64,000 nt of DNA from Trebonia sp050013875 (lineage in GTDB: Bacteria > Actinomycetota > Actinomycetes > Streptosporangiales > Streptosporangiaceae), in assembly GCA_050013875.1 (NCBI GenBank), contig JBEKEK010000023.1, forward strand, positions 59,661 through 123,660, given 5' to 3'. The notes below the pieces were generated by a model. That model was given only the letters and a program-made list of their open reading frames with translations, made no database searches and had not been told where the DNA came from. Shown piece after piece: positions 51,869 to 60,303 of this stretch (position 1 is the first letter of the stretch; each line of letters opens with the position of its first letter). The position numbers and the translations under genes were made by a program.

Positions 51869-53137
51869 CTACACAACCGCCTGGTAGACGAGCTGCCGGA
51901 GCTGGGGGCGGAGCGGGTAGGCGTTGGACGGGATCAGCTGGGTGAAGAAGGAGACCGTGATCCCCTCCGCCTGGTCGATCCAGAAGGCGGTGGAGGCGGC
52001 GCCGCCCCAGGACAGCTCGCCGGCCGAGCAGTCCACCTTGAGCGCGGCCGGGTCGGTGACGACCGCGAAGCCGAGGCCGAAGCCGGAGCCGTACATCGGC
52101 GACTCCGCGTACAGCGCGCGGCCGAAGGTGGCGATGTCGTGCCCGCCGGGCAGGTGGTTGCGGCCCATGTAGCGGACGGTGCGCGGGCTGAGCAGGCGCA
52201 CGCCGTCCAGTTCGCCCGCCGGGGAGCCCGGGTGGTCGAGCAGCATCTGCAGGAACCGGTGGTAATCGGCCGCGGTGGAGACCAGGCCGCCGCCGCCGCT
52301 GAGCATGGCCGGCTTGACGCGGGCGTTGTCCCAGGCTCCGCCGAGCCTGGCCACCTTGCGGCCCGGCCCGAGCCCGTACAGGGCGGCCAGCCGCGACGCC
52401 TGCTCGTCGGCGACGAAGAAGCTGGTGTCGGTCATGCCGAGCGGGCCGAGGATGCGCTCGGCGAAGAAGGCGTCGAGCGACTGCCCGGAGGCGACCTCGA
52501 CGACGCGGCCGAGCACGTCGGTGGAGACGCCGTAGTTCCACTCCGCCCCCGGCTGGAACAGCAGCGGCAGCGACGCCCAGACGTCGCACGCCCGCGCCAG
52601 GTCCATGCCGTTGGGCGCGCCGCCGCCCTCGAATCCGGCGGCGCGGTAGATGGCGTCCACCGTGTGCACGCGGTGGAACCCGTAGGTGAGGCCGGAGGTG
52701 TGCGTGAGCAGGTGCCAGACCCGCATCGGCTCGCTGGCCGGGACGGTGAGCGGGTTCTGGTCCGGGCCGCCGTTGTAGACGCGCAGGTTGGCGAAGGACG
52801 GAATGTACTTGCTGACCGGGTCGGTCAGCTGCAGCGCGCCCTCCTCGTACAGCATCATGGCGGCGACCGAGGTGATCGGCTTGGTCATGGAGAAGATCCG
52901 CCAGAGGGTGTCGGGCTCGACCGGGAGACCTTCCTCGCGGTCGCGCTGCCCGTAAGCGGACACGTGCGCCAGCTTGCCGTGCCTGCTCACCGTGACCAGC
53001 CAGCCCGCCAGCCTGCCGTCGTCAACGTACTTGGCGAAGCTGTCGTCGATCCGCCGCAGCCGGCCCGCGTCGAGGCCCACCTCCGCCGGGTCGACCTCGG
53101 CCTTGAGTCCGTTCACTGGCACCGCCCTTCCGTTCAT
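51869..53137 (-). CDS. Serine hydrolase of the beta-lactamase (class C/EstB) fold
   Basis: 422 aa, no signal peptide, so cytoplasmic. FSMTKPITS gives Ser83-x-x-Lys86, WNYGVSTDVLGRVVE gives Tyr202 in the YxS/YxN position, and the third box appears late as LSWGGAASTAFWID (in place of KTG). Lengths and motifs fit EstB/lovastatin-esterase-like enzymes, which cleave short acyl or drug esters, rather than true lactamases. The gene is monocistronic, 160 bases beyond the MFS gene on the same strand, separated from it by a dispersed hairpin element. Confidence 0.87.
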   Translation of the reverse strand: MNGRAVPVNGLKAEVDPAEVGLDAGRLRRIDDSFAKYVDDGRLAGWLVTVSRHGKLAHVSAYGQRDREEGLPVEPDTLWRIFSMTKPITSVAAMMLYEEGALQLTDPVSKYIPSFANLRVYNGGPDQNPLTVPASEPMRVWHLLTHTSGLTYGFHRVHTVDAIYRAAGFEGGGAPNGMDLARACDVWASLPLLFQPGAEWNYGVSTDVLGRVVEVASGQSLDAFFAERILGPLGMTDTSFFVADEQASRLAALYGLGPGRKVARLGGAWDNARVKPAMLSGGGGLVSTAADYHRFLQMLLDHPGSPAGELDGVRLLSPRTVRYMGRNHLPGGHDIATFGRALYAESPMYGSGFGLGFAVVTDPAALKVDCSAGELSWGGAASTAFWIDQAEGITVSFFTQLIPSNAYPLRPQLRQLVYQAVV

Positions 53138-53222
53138 GCTTGTCTCTTCGCATTACTTGTCTCTGCATAGAGAGACTGCCGCACCACGCCTGCTTGCGCT
53201 AGCGCTCAACGTCGGGTGCCGG

Positions 53223-53279
53223 AGTAACCACGGTCCGTTAGGGATGAAGATCTTGATTCCTGAACGGACGGTGGTTACT
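53223..53279. repeat. Dispersed hairpin element with AAGATCTT centre, copy 2
   Basis: A 57-base nearly perfect inverted repeat: AGTAACCAC, G, GTCCGTT, then the centre AAGATCTT (53247-53254), then AACGGAC, G, GTGGTTACT. About 24 pairs can form. It is related to the element at 28005-28052. It lies 19-75 bases beyond the MFS gene stop, so it may act as that gene's terminator. Confidence 0.75.
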
Positions 53280-53297
53280 GCCGCTGGCACATCCGGC

Positions 53298-54980
53298 TCA
53301 GTGCTCCTGGGTGGCGTCCTGCGGGTCCAGCGACTCGATCGCCATCGTGGCCGACGGTTCCGCTACCGCCGGCTCGGCCGCGGCCGCCGCCGCGGCGTCG
53401 GCGGGCGACCACTTGCGCAGCTCGACCTGCGGGATCAGCCAGGTGGCGAGGAACGCGAGGAAGGCGATCGGCGCGGCGACCAGGAACACGGTCTGGATCG
53501 ACTCGGCGTAGCCGGCCGTGAAGCCGTGCCGCACCGCGGCGGGCAGCAGGTCAAGCATCGCCGGGGTGACGTTCGCGCTGGTGAAGCCGGACGGCAGCTT
53601 GACTCCATGCAGATGGCTGGCCAGGTTGCCGACCAGCAGGTTGGCGAAGATGGCGCCGAAGATCGCGGTGCCGAACGAACCGCCGATCGAGCGGAAGAAC
53701 GTGGCGCCCGAGGTCGCGACGCCAAGCTCGCTGTGCGGCACGCCGTTCTGCACGATGATGACGAGCACCTGCATGACGCTGCCGAGGCCGAGGCCGAGGA
53801 TGAGCATGAACACCCCGTCCTCGAACGTGGAGGTGCCCAGGCCCATCAGGTGCAGCAGGAACAGGCCGAGGGTCATCGCCGCGGTGCCGGCGATCGGGAA
53901 GACCCGGTACCGGCCGGTCCTGGAGATGATCTGCCCCGACGAGATCGACATCGTCAGCAGCCCGACCATCAGCGGGAGCAGGTACAGGCCGGAGATCGTC
54001 GGCGAGATGCCCCGCACGACCTGGAAGAAGGCCGGCAGGTAGGTGATCGCGCCGAACATCGCGAAGCCGACGATGAAGCCGACAATGCTGGTCATCGTGA
54101 AGACGCGGGTCTTGAACAGGTGCAGCGGCAGCACCGGCTCTGGCGCCCGGCGCTCGACGAAGACGAACAAGACGATCAGCAGTGCGCCGGCCGCGCCGAG
54201 GATGTAGATCGGCAGCGACGCCCAGGGGTAAGTGGTGCCGCCCAGGCTGGTCAGCAGGATCAGCGCGGTCGCGGCGGCCGAGAGCACAACCACACCCAGG
54301 TAGTCGATCTGGTGATGGATCTTGCTCAGGTGGCCGGGGACCTGGCTGGCCACCACGAACAGCGCGATCGCGCCGATCGGGATGTTGATGTAGAAGATCC
54401 AGCGCCAGGACAGGTTGTCCACGAAGACGCCGCCAAGCAGCGGGCCGATCACGCTGGCCACCCCGAAGGTCGCGCCGAACAGGCCGGAGTACTTGCCACG
54501 CTCACGGGGCGAGACGATGTCGCCGACGATGGCCTGCGCGCCGACCATCAGGCCGCCGGAGCCGAGGCCCTGCAGCGCGCGGAACGCGATCAGCATCACC
54601 ATGGAGGTGCTCAGCCCGGACAGCACCGAGCCGACCAGGAAGATGACGATCGCCGCCTGGAAGAAGATCTTCCGGCCGTACTGGTCGCCCAGCTTGCCCC
54701 ACAGCGGCGTGGAGACCGTGGTGGCGAGCAGGTAGGCGGTGACGACCCAGGCGATGTGCGAGCCGCCGTTGAGGTCGCCGACGATCGTCGGCAGCGCGGT
54801 CGACACGATCGTCTGGTCGAGTGCGGCGAGGAACATGCCGCACATCAGCGCGCCGATGATGAGCAGAATGCGGCGGCGGTCGAGGCCCGGGATAGCGCCG
54901 TTGCCGAGGGCGGTGCTGCCGTCCGTGCCGTCCGTGCCGCCTGTGCCGCCGCCCGCGGCTGCCGGGGTGGCTGATGCCAT
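53298..54980 (-). CDS. MFS drug exporter, DHA2 (14-TM) family
   Basis: 560 aa with 14 predicted membrane segments. Motif C region and signatures of DHA2: LDQTIVSTALPTIVGDL (motif D1), LWGKLGDQYGRKIFFQAAI (motif A), GSGGLMVGAQAIVGDIVSPRERGKYSG (motif B-like) and GPLLGGVFVDNLSWRWIFYINIPIGAIAL (motif C). The proton-driven exporter would expel drugs or metabolites. Its ATG 54980 overlaps the TetR stop (ATGA), so the regulator and pump form one operon. The N-terminal 35 residues are Gly/Thr/Asp-rich and cytoplasmic; the tail is Ala-rich. Confidence 0.92.
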   Translation of the reverse strand: MASATPAAAGGGTGGTDGTDGSTALGNGAIPGLDRRRILLIIGALMCGMFLAALDQTIVSTALPTIVGDLNGGSHIAWVVTAYLLATTVSTPLWGKLGDQYGRKIFFQAAIVIFLVGSVLSGLSTSMVMLIAFRALQGLGSGGLMVGAQAIVGDIVSPRERGKYSGLFGATFGVASVIGPLLGGVFVDNLSWRWIFYINIPIGAIALFVVASQVPGHLSKIHHQIDYLGVVVLSAAATALILLTSLGGTTYPWASLPIYILGAAGALLIVLFVFVERRAPEPVLPLHLFKTRVFTMTSIVGFIVGFAMFGAITYLPAFFQVVRGISPTISGLYLLPLMVGLLTMSISSGQIISRTGRYRVFPIAGTAAMTLGLFLLHLMGLGTSTFEDGVFMLILGLGLGSVMQVLVIIVQNGVPHSELGVATSGATFFRSIGGSFGTAIFGAIFANLLVGNLASHLHGVKLPSGFTSANVTPAMLDLLPAAVRHGFTAGYAESIQTVFLVAAPIAFLAFLATWLIPQVELRKWSPADAAAAAAAEPAVAEPSATMAIESLDPQDATQEH

Positions 54981-55717
54981 CAGAGGTCTTCCTTTCTGTC
55001 CGTCACGTCGTTTCCCGTGACGGTTGCCGTGACATTACGCAAATCGCAGTTCTCCGGCAGCCCGCCGGCCAGCGCGGCGAACGCGAGGTCTACTACGCGG
55101 TCGAGCGGCACCGTGCCGCCGGAGGCGGCCCAGAACGACATGCTCGACCGGAAAACACCGGTGGCCATCGCGGCCAGCAGCCCGGGATAGGGGTCCCGCT
55201 CGACGTCGCTGCCGAGCCGCCGCGCGACCGCCTCGGCCAGCGAGCGCTCGATCGCGGCCATCTGCGCGCCGTGCATGGCGTGCAGCTGCGGGTCGGTGCG
55301 GGCCGCCCGCATCCGGCCGAGCCACTCCATCGGGTCGCCGCCCAGTTCGGCGAACTCATCCGCCACCGCCCGGGCCTGGGCTGTCATGACCGAGCGGAGC
55401 ACGGTCACCACCGGCTCGCCCGGCGTCTGGTGCTCGATCGCGTCACGGGTGGCCGCCGCCAGCTCGGGGTTGGCGCCGAAGAGCGCGGCCTCCTTCGACG
55501 GGAAGTAGTTGAAGAAGGTGCGCGGCGAGACGTTCGCCGCCTCCGCGATCTCTTCCACCGTGACGTTCGAGAAACCGCGCTCGGCGACAAGGCTGAGCGT
55601 GGCCCGGCGAAGCTCGTGCCGGGTCGCCAGCTTCTTGCGCTCGCGCAGGGAGGCGGGCGCCTGCCCCGGGAGGGCCTGCGCCGTCTCCGCGGCGGCGGTG
55701 CTGCTTGCTACGGTCAT
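54980..55717 (-). CDS. TetR-family regulator of the MFS pump
   Basis: 245 aa. RERKKLATRHELRRATLSLVAERGFSNVTVEEIAEAANVSPRTFFNYFPSKEAALFG (about 25-80) is a TetR N-terminal HTH with recognition helix SPRTFFNYF. The C-terminal ligand domain is of the AcrR/MftR type (TetR_C with DPYPGLLAAMATGVFRSSMSFW). It is encoded immediately in front of, and coupled to, the MFS gene and would be expected to repress the operon until a substrate binds. Three short direct repeats just upstream of its start are the likely operator. Confidence 0.9.
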   Translation of the reverse strand: MTVASSTAAAETAQALPGQAPASLRERKKLATRHELRRATLSLVAERGFSNVTVEEIAEAANVSPRTFFNYFPSKEAALFGANPELAAATRDAIEHQTPGEPVVTVLRSVMTAQARAVADEFAELGGDPMEWLGRMRAARTDPQLHAMHGAQMAAIERSLAEAVARRLGSDVERDPYPGLLAAMATGVFRSSMSFWAASGGTVPLDRVVDLAFAALAGGLPENCDLRNVTATVTGNDVTDRKEDL

Positions 55718-55723
55718 CCTGCG

Positions 55724-55773
55724 CTCACTAAAAGTTTGCTAGGCCTACAAGTTTGCGACGTCTAAAAATTTGC
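55724..55773 (-). promoter_or_regulatory. Triple direct repeat upstream of the TetR-MFS operon
   Basis: Reading the minus strand: GCAAATTTTTAG, GCAAACTTGTAG and GCAAACTTTTAG with starts exactly 17 bases apart (55773, 55756, 55739), ending 7 bases before the TetR start. An AT-rich block (TAATATTTAC on the same strand) precedes them and may hold the promoter. Autoregulation by the TetR protein is the simplest reading. Confidence 0.65.
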
Positions 55774-55896
55774 GTGCTCGTAAATATTACAGTGCGCGCA
55801 ACGTTGTCCGGAAGGCGGGTATTCCCGTGGGGGCGGGTCCTGTTTTAGCTCGTTATCGGGCGCCCGCCGGAGGCTGTCTTGGGCGCCGGCGGCATC

Positions 55897-55902
55897 TACC
55901 AT
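55897..55902 (+). promoter_or_regulatory. -10 box of a leaderless transcript
   Basis: TACCAT ends 6 nt before GTG 55909 and supports that codon, rather than TTG 55879, as the start of the kinase gene. Confidence 0.45.
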
Positions 55903-55908
55903 GTTGCT

Positions 55909-57189
55909 GTGCCTGCCGTGGATCACGCGTCGTCTATCTCGCCTGTTCAGGCGGCCGCGATCGCGGCCCGGTACTTCGGCGTCAGCGGGACGGCCGAGCG
56001 GCTGGCGTCCGAGCACGACGACACGTTCCGGCTGGACGGCGCCGACGGGATCGCACGGCTGCTGAAGATCAGCGCGGCTCCTGCCCCCGCGGTCGATCCT
56101 GCGCTGGCGCGTCGCGTGCCCACTCCGCTTCCGGTCCCACCTGGCGGTGATGCGGAGAGCGATGCTGCTGCGTGCGGCCCGGGCTTTCAGACGGCGCTAC
56201 TGCTTCACCTGGCCCGGGTCGCGCCGGAACTGCCGGTACAGCGGGTTATCGCGACGCTCGACGGACGGCCGGAGATCACGCTCACGCCCGGCCGGGTTGG
56301 CACCGATAGTGGGGCCGGCGGGATCGGCGGCGGGAGACCTCGGACTGTCCGGCTGACGTCGTGGCTGGACGGGCAGCTGCTCGGCCGGGGGACCACGAGC
56401 GTGGGGCTGCGGCGGGAGATCGGCGCCACCCTCGGACGGCTCAACGTCGCGCTGCGCGGGTTCGCTCACCCCGGCGCGCACCGGACCCACCGGTGGGACC
56501 TGCAGAACTTCGGGGCGCTGGGGCCGCTGCTCGGGCAACTGCCGGAGAGCGGCCTGCTGCCGTCCGTCGGCCAGGCGCTTGCCGCGGGCGCACTGGTCGC
56601 GGACGGACTGGCCGCGCACGGGGTGGGTTCCGACCCGATGGCGGCGGACGGGCTGCGGGAGCTGACGGGCGGCGGGCTGCGGGCGGCGCTGACGGACTGC
56701 CTCAACCGGTTCGACGCCGTCGCGCGGCCCGCCCTGGCCGGCCTGCCGGTGCAGGTCATCCATACCGATTTCCACGGGGAGAACCTGCTCACCGACGGCG
56801 GCGAGCGGCTTACCGGCATCCTCGACTTCGGTGACGCGCTGGCCGGTCCGGTCGCGATGGACGTTGGCGTGGCCGCCTGCTATCAGCTGGGCGCCGGCCG
56901 ACCCGGCGGCGACCTGCTCAGGCCCGCGCTTGACGTGGTGGCCGGCTACCACGCGGTCGACCCGCTCTCCGGCGCGGACCTGGACCTGGTGGCCGAGTTC
57001 ATGGTCGCCCGGGTCGCGGCGCGGATCATCGTGAGCCAGTCGACCGCGGCCCGCGATCCGGCCAACAGCGGCTACCTGCTGCGCCGGACGCCGCAGGCCG
57101 TCGCGCACCTGGCGGCGCTGCGCGCACTCCAATCTGATGAGATCGGCCGCCGCCTGCGCGCGGCCTGCCGCCTGGAGGTGGTTCGGTGA
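55909..57189 (+). CDS. APH-fold kinase paired with a PLP phospho-lyase (hydroxylysine/amino-alcohol kinase-like)
   Basis: 426 aa from GTG 55909. The N-lobe holds SPVQAAAIAARYFGVSGTAERLASEHDDTFRL (as in AGPHD1/hydroxylysine kinases) and LLKIS with the ATP-binding Lys. The C-lobe has VQVIHTDFHGENLLTDGGERLTGILDFGDALAGPVAMDV, that is HxDxxxxN and DFGD. It overlaps the class III PLP enzyme gene by 4 bases. Such pairs are known for 5-hydroxylysine (kinase then phospho-lyase) and ethanolamine-phosphate lyase routes: the alcohol is phosphorylated, then eliminated. The exact amino alcohol is not fixed by sequence. The central region about 75-110 is longer than usual. Confidence 0.8.
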   Translation: MPAVDHASSISPVQAAAIAARYFGVSGTAERLASEHDDTFRLDGADGIARLLKISAAPAPAVDPALARRVPTPLPVPPGGDAESDAAACGPGFQTALLLHLARVAPELPVQRVIATLDGRPEITLTPGRVGTDSGAGGIGGGRPRTVRLTSWLDGQLLGRGTTSVGLRREIGATLGRLNVALRGFAHPGAHRTHRWDLQNFGALGPLLGQLPESGLLPSVGQALAAGALVADGLAAHGVGSDPMAADGLRELTGGGLRAALTDCLNRFDAVARPALAGLPVQVIHTDFHGENLLTDGGERLTGILDFGDALAGPVAMDVGVAACYQLGAGRPGGDLLRPALDVVAGYHAVDPLSGADLDLVAEFMVARVAARIIVSQSTAARDPANSGYLLRRTPQAVAHLAALRALQSDEIGRRLRAACRLEVVR

Positions 57190-58586
57190 GCCAGCCCGCT
57201 CCGCTGATGGTCAACGGGTTCGACGGCTCCGGCCGGTCCGGGCTGCCGGCCGGGACTCAGCAGCTCATCGCCCGCCGGGAGGCCGCCCTCGGCGGCGCCT
57301 ACCGGCTGTTCTACGAGCGGCCGGTGGAGTTCGTCCGCGGCTCGGGCGTCTACCTCTACGACCCGGACGGCGTCGCCTACCTCGACGCCTACAACAACGT
57401 GCCGTCGGTCGGGCACTCGCACCCGCGGGTGACCGAGGCGGTGTCGCGGCAGCTGGCGACGCTCAACACGCATACCAGGTACCTGACCGACAGCGTCGTC
57501 GGCTACGCCGAGCGGCTGCTCGCGACCCACACCATCGGCCCGGCGCACGCGATGTTCACCTGCACCGGCAGCGAGGCGAACGACCTCGCGCTGCGAATCG
57601 CCCGGTCGTGCACCGGCGGCACCGGGGTGATCGTGACCGAGAACGCCTATCACGGGGTGACCGCCGCGGTCGCGGAGCTCTCCCCCAGCCTGGGCGCCAA
57701 CGTCCCGCTTGGCGTGCACGTCCGGACCGTGCCCGCGCCCGCCCCCGGATCGGACCTCGCCGCTTCTGTCGCCGCCGCGCTCGATGACCTGCGGCGGCAC
57801 GGCCTGCGGCTGGCGGCGTTCCTGGCCGACTCGCTCTTCTCGTCCGACGGGGTGCTGCCCGACCCCGCTGGGTTCCTCGCCCCGGTCGCCGACCTGGTAC
57901 GCGCGGCGGGCGGGCTCTACATCGCCGACGAGGTGCAGTCCGGGTTCGGCCGGACCGGCTCGCAGATGTGGGGATACCAGCGGCACGCCGGGCTCACCCC
58001 GGACATCGTGACCATGGGCAAGCCGATGGGCAATGGGCTGCCGATCGCCGGGCTGGTCGCCCGGCAGTCGGTCCTCGAGGAGTTCGGGCGCACGGCGCGG
58101 TACTTCAACACCTTCGGCGGCAACCCGGTCTGCATCGCCGCCGCCGCGGCCGTGCTCGATGTGATCGCCGACGAGCGCCTGCGGGCCAACTCCCTGCAGA
58201 CCGGCGGTTACCTCAAGGACGCGATCACCCGCCTGGCGGCCGACAGCCCGGTCCTCGCCGACGTGCGCGGCGCGGGCCTCTACCTCGGCATCGACGTCGT
58301 CGCGGCCGACACCGGCGAGCCGTCGGCCGGCCTGGCCGCGGCGATCGTCAACGGAATGCGCGACCGCCACGTTCTCATCAGCGCCACCGGTCCCCGCGGC
58401 AACGTCCTCAAGGTCCGCCCCCCGCTCCCCTTCGCCCGCCCCCACGCCGACCAGTTCCTGGAAGCGTTCACCGCCGTCCTCGCGACCCTGTTAAGCATCC
58501 GGACATTTCAATCCACTCTCGTCATCGTGTGTCGTTCGGGTCGTATAGCGCCCATAAGTGCACACAATGATTGTTTTGGTACCTAG
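57186..58586 (+). CDS. Class III PLP enzyme, phospho-lyase-like (ETNPPL/PHYKPL type)
   Basis: 466 aa, GTG 57186 overlapping the kinase stop (GTGA). VYLYDPDGVAYLDAYNNVPSVGHSHPRV and LNTHTRYLTDSVVGYAERLLA are characteristic of the phospho-lyase branch; FTCTGSEANDLALRIAR binds PLP phosphate, LYIADEVQSGFGRTGSQMWGYQRH carries the PLP Asp, and DIVTMGKPMGNGLPIAG the Schiff-base Lys (about 280). It would remove phosphate and ammonia from the product of the preceding kinase. Relatives end close to AVLATL (about residue 437); the last 29 residues here come from reading through the repeat element at 58521-58571. Confidence 0.82.
   Translation: MSQPAPLMVNGFDGSGRSGLPAGTQQLIARREAALGGAYRLFYERPVEFVRGSGVYLYDPDGVAYLDAYNNVPSVGHSHPRVTEAVSRQLATLNTHTRYLTDSVVGYAERLLATHTIGPAHAMFTCTGSEANDLALRIARSCTGGTGVIVTENAYHGVTAAVAELSPSLGANVPLGVHVRTVPAPAPGSDLAASVAAALDDLRRHGLRLAAFLADSLFSSDGVLPDPAGFLAPVADLVRAAGGLYIADEVQSGFGRTGSQMWGYQRHAGLTPDIVTMGKPMGNGLPIAGLVARQSVLEEFGRTARYFNTFGGNPVCIAAAAAVLDVIADERLRANSLQTGGYLKDAITRLAADSPVLADVRGAGLYLGIDVVAADTGEPSAGLAAAIVNGMRDRHVLISATGPRGNVLKVRPPLPFARPHADQFLEAFTAVLATLLSIRTFQSTLVIVCRSGRIAPISAHNDCFGT
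58521..58571. repeat. Dispersed GTGTGT...CACAC element, copy B
   Basis: TCATCGTGTGTCG, TTCGGGTCGTATAGCGCC, CATAAGT, GCACACAATGA. Outer arms TCAT(C)GTGTG and CACACAATGA can pair. Same core as the copy at 29012-29056. It lies inside the 3' extension of the phospho-lyase frame. Confidence 0.65.
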
Positions 58587-58642
58587 TCGGGCGGCGAGAC
58601 TGTGACGAGAGTGGCAGGAGGGAAGGCTGAGTTAAGCGCCGC

Positions 58643-58700
58643 GGGCTTGGAGGGATTTACGGTCTTGGAGAGGTATTTGCGGTCTTGGAAGGGTTAGGGG
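58643..58700. repeat. Three imperfect 20-bp direct repeats
   Basis: GGGCTTGGAGGGATTTAC, GGTCTTGGAGAGGTATTTGC and GGTCTTGGAAGGGTTAGGGG in succession, between the phospho-lyase end and the beta-propeller lipoprotein gene. No coding or hairpin potential is evident. Confidence 0.55.
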
Positions 58701-58795
58701 GTTCAGATTCTCGGGAGAGCAAGGAGCTTGGCTTGGCCACAGGCTGGTTCGCCTGGCTTGGTAACGGGTGAGGTGCGCCGGGCTTCGTCATGGGA

Positions 58796-60235
58796 TCAGG
58801 TGTGCCAGGCGAATTGGGATTGCCAGGCGGTGTAGCCGTTGAGGTTCGGCCAGTTGCCCGCGAACAGCCTGCTGACGACGGGGAGCGCGGGCGCGGCGGA
58901 CGGGTAGCCGTCCGCGGTGAACATCGGGATGAGCCAGAGGGCGTTGTCGCGGATGTAGAGGATGTCCTGGGAGTTGGCTGACCAGGTGGGCGCGGCCACT
59001 CCGGTGCCCGCCCGGGTGACGGGGAGCGGATTGCCGCCGGTGCCTGCCTGGTACCAGAGCCTCCGGGTCTGGTACCAGGCGCTGAGGTCGTGCTGGCTGG
59101 ACCCGACCGTCTTTCCCGTGGCGCCGTGCACGAACGCGAGGAGTCCCGGTCTGGACACCGGCGCGGCCGGGTCAAGGTTCGCCGGGGCCGGGGGGGCGTC
59201 CATCGCAGGCCCGCACTGGCCGGATACCGCGCAGTCCCTGATCGTCTTGGCGTGCCATAGGTAGCGGTCGCCGCCGGTCACCAGGGTCACGCCGTCTCCT
59301 CCCGGCACCGCGAAGGAGGGGTACGGGAGGGTGCGCGCGACCGGGGCCGCGGGCCTTCCGTCAAGCGGATAGGAGACGAGCGGCAGCCCGCTTGCGGCCA
59401 GCGAGGCTGCGTCCCGCGGGTCGGACCAGGCGAACAGCCCCTGTCCGTTGGCCCACCAGCCGTCGACGACCAGCGCGTCCGTCCGGGAGGAGGTGACGGT
59501 GCTGGCGGCGATCCCCCCTGTTGCCGGGAAAACGTCGATCGCGCTGCTGACGAAGCGCCTCTTCGCGGTCACGCTTACCAGGGCAACCGCGAGCTTACGC
59601 CCGTCCGGCGACCACGCCGGGGTCGCGGCGGCCAGCCCCGGTGCTTCAAGAATCGGGTACGGCGGTCGCCCCGGCCGCACCGCGAAGAGCTTCCCGCCGC
59701 AGCCGGAGACGGCGGCGAGTTCGTCCGCCTTCGGCGACCAGGCGAAGCCGCCGGCGTTTGACAGTACCTGATGCGCGCCCTCGCCATCCGGGCCCGCCAG
59801 CCAGAGCGCGCCGCTGGTCACGGCGCCGTCGGGGGATGGCGTCCCAATCAGGAACGCGAGCCACCGGCCATCCGGCGACCAGGCCGGCGAACCAGGGACG
59901 TTCCCGGTCGGGCCCGCAGCAAGTTCGGCTGGCTCCCGCGCCGCGCTTCCCTGCGAACCGGGCGGCTTGCCAATCACGACCGGATGCAGCGTGGACGGCT
60001 TCCCCGGTGTGCTCCCGTCGAGCACATACAGCCGGTTATCCGACACGAAGGCGAGGCGGCCATGGCCGCTGAATGCCTTAATGCCGACTGAGGGACCGCT
60101 GACCGGAGATCCGTCGGCCACCGACACCTTGGCGGCAGCCGCGGCGTGGGGCGCTGACCCACCGTCCGCGCACGCCGCGACCCCGAGAACGGCCACCGCA
60201 AGCACCGCCGCTGAGGCGGCTCGTCTGCCCATCAT
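58796..60235 (-). CDS. Lipoprotein with a TolB/WD40-like beta-propeller
   Basis: 479 aa. A signal peptide with lipobox (ASAAVLAVAVLGVAAC) directs lipidation at Cys22. The mature protein holds several propeller strands with WSPDGR motifs: GSPAWSPDGRWLAFL, GFAWSPKADELAAV, ATPAWSPDGRKLAVAL, AAPTWSANSQDILYI. The family is common in actinomycetes (LpqB-like propellers or PD40 proteins), usually without enzymatic activity. Its start ATG 60235 has AAGGAC directly upstream. Role at the cell surface unknown. Confidence 0.82.
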   Translation of the reverse strand: MMGRRAASAAVLAVAVLGVAACADGGSAPHAAAAAKVSVADGSPVSGPSVGIKAFSGHGRLAFVSDNRLYVLDGSTPGKPSTLHPVVIGKPPGSQGSAAREPAELAAGPTGNVPGSPAWSPDGRWLAFLIGTPSPDGAVTSGALWLAGPDGEGAHQVLSNAGGFAWSPKADELAAVSGCGGKLFAVRPGRPPYPILEAPGLAAATPAWSPDGRKLAVALVSVTAKRRFVSSAIDVFPATGGIAASTVTSSRTDALVVDGWWANGQGLFAWSDPRDAASLAASGLPLVSYPLDGRPAAPVARTLPYPSFAVPGGDGVTLVTGGDRYLWHAKTIRDCAVSGQCGPAMDAPPAPANLDPAAPVSRPGLLAFVHGATGKTVGSSQHDLSAWYQTRRLWYQAGTGGNPLPVTRAGTGVAAPTWSANSQDILYIRDNALWLIPMFTADGYPSAAPALPVVSRLFAGNWPNLNGYTAWQSQFAWHT

Positions 60236-60303
60236 GTCCTTAAGACGCCACCGCCGACATCACGGTTGTGCCAATGTCGGTACCGGGTGACAGCATCGGC
60301 AAT

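Noticed and set aside
52974..54974. 666-codon plus-strand open frame
   Set aside because: It lies opposite the MFS pump gene and is made of Arg/Asp/Gln-rich low-complexity sequence, typical of antisense frames in high-GC DNA.
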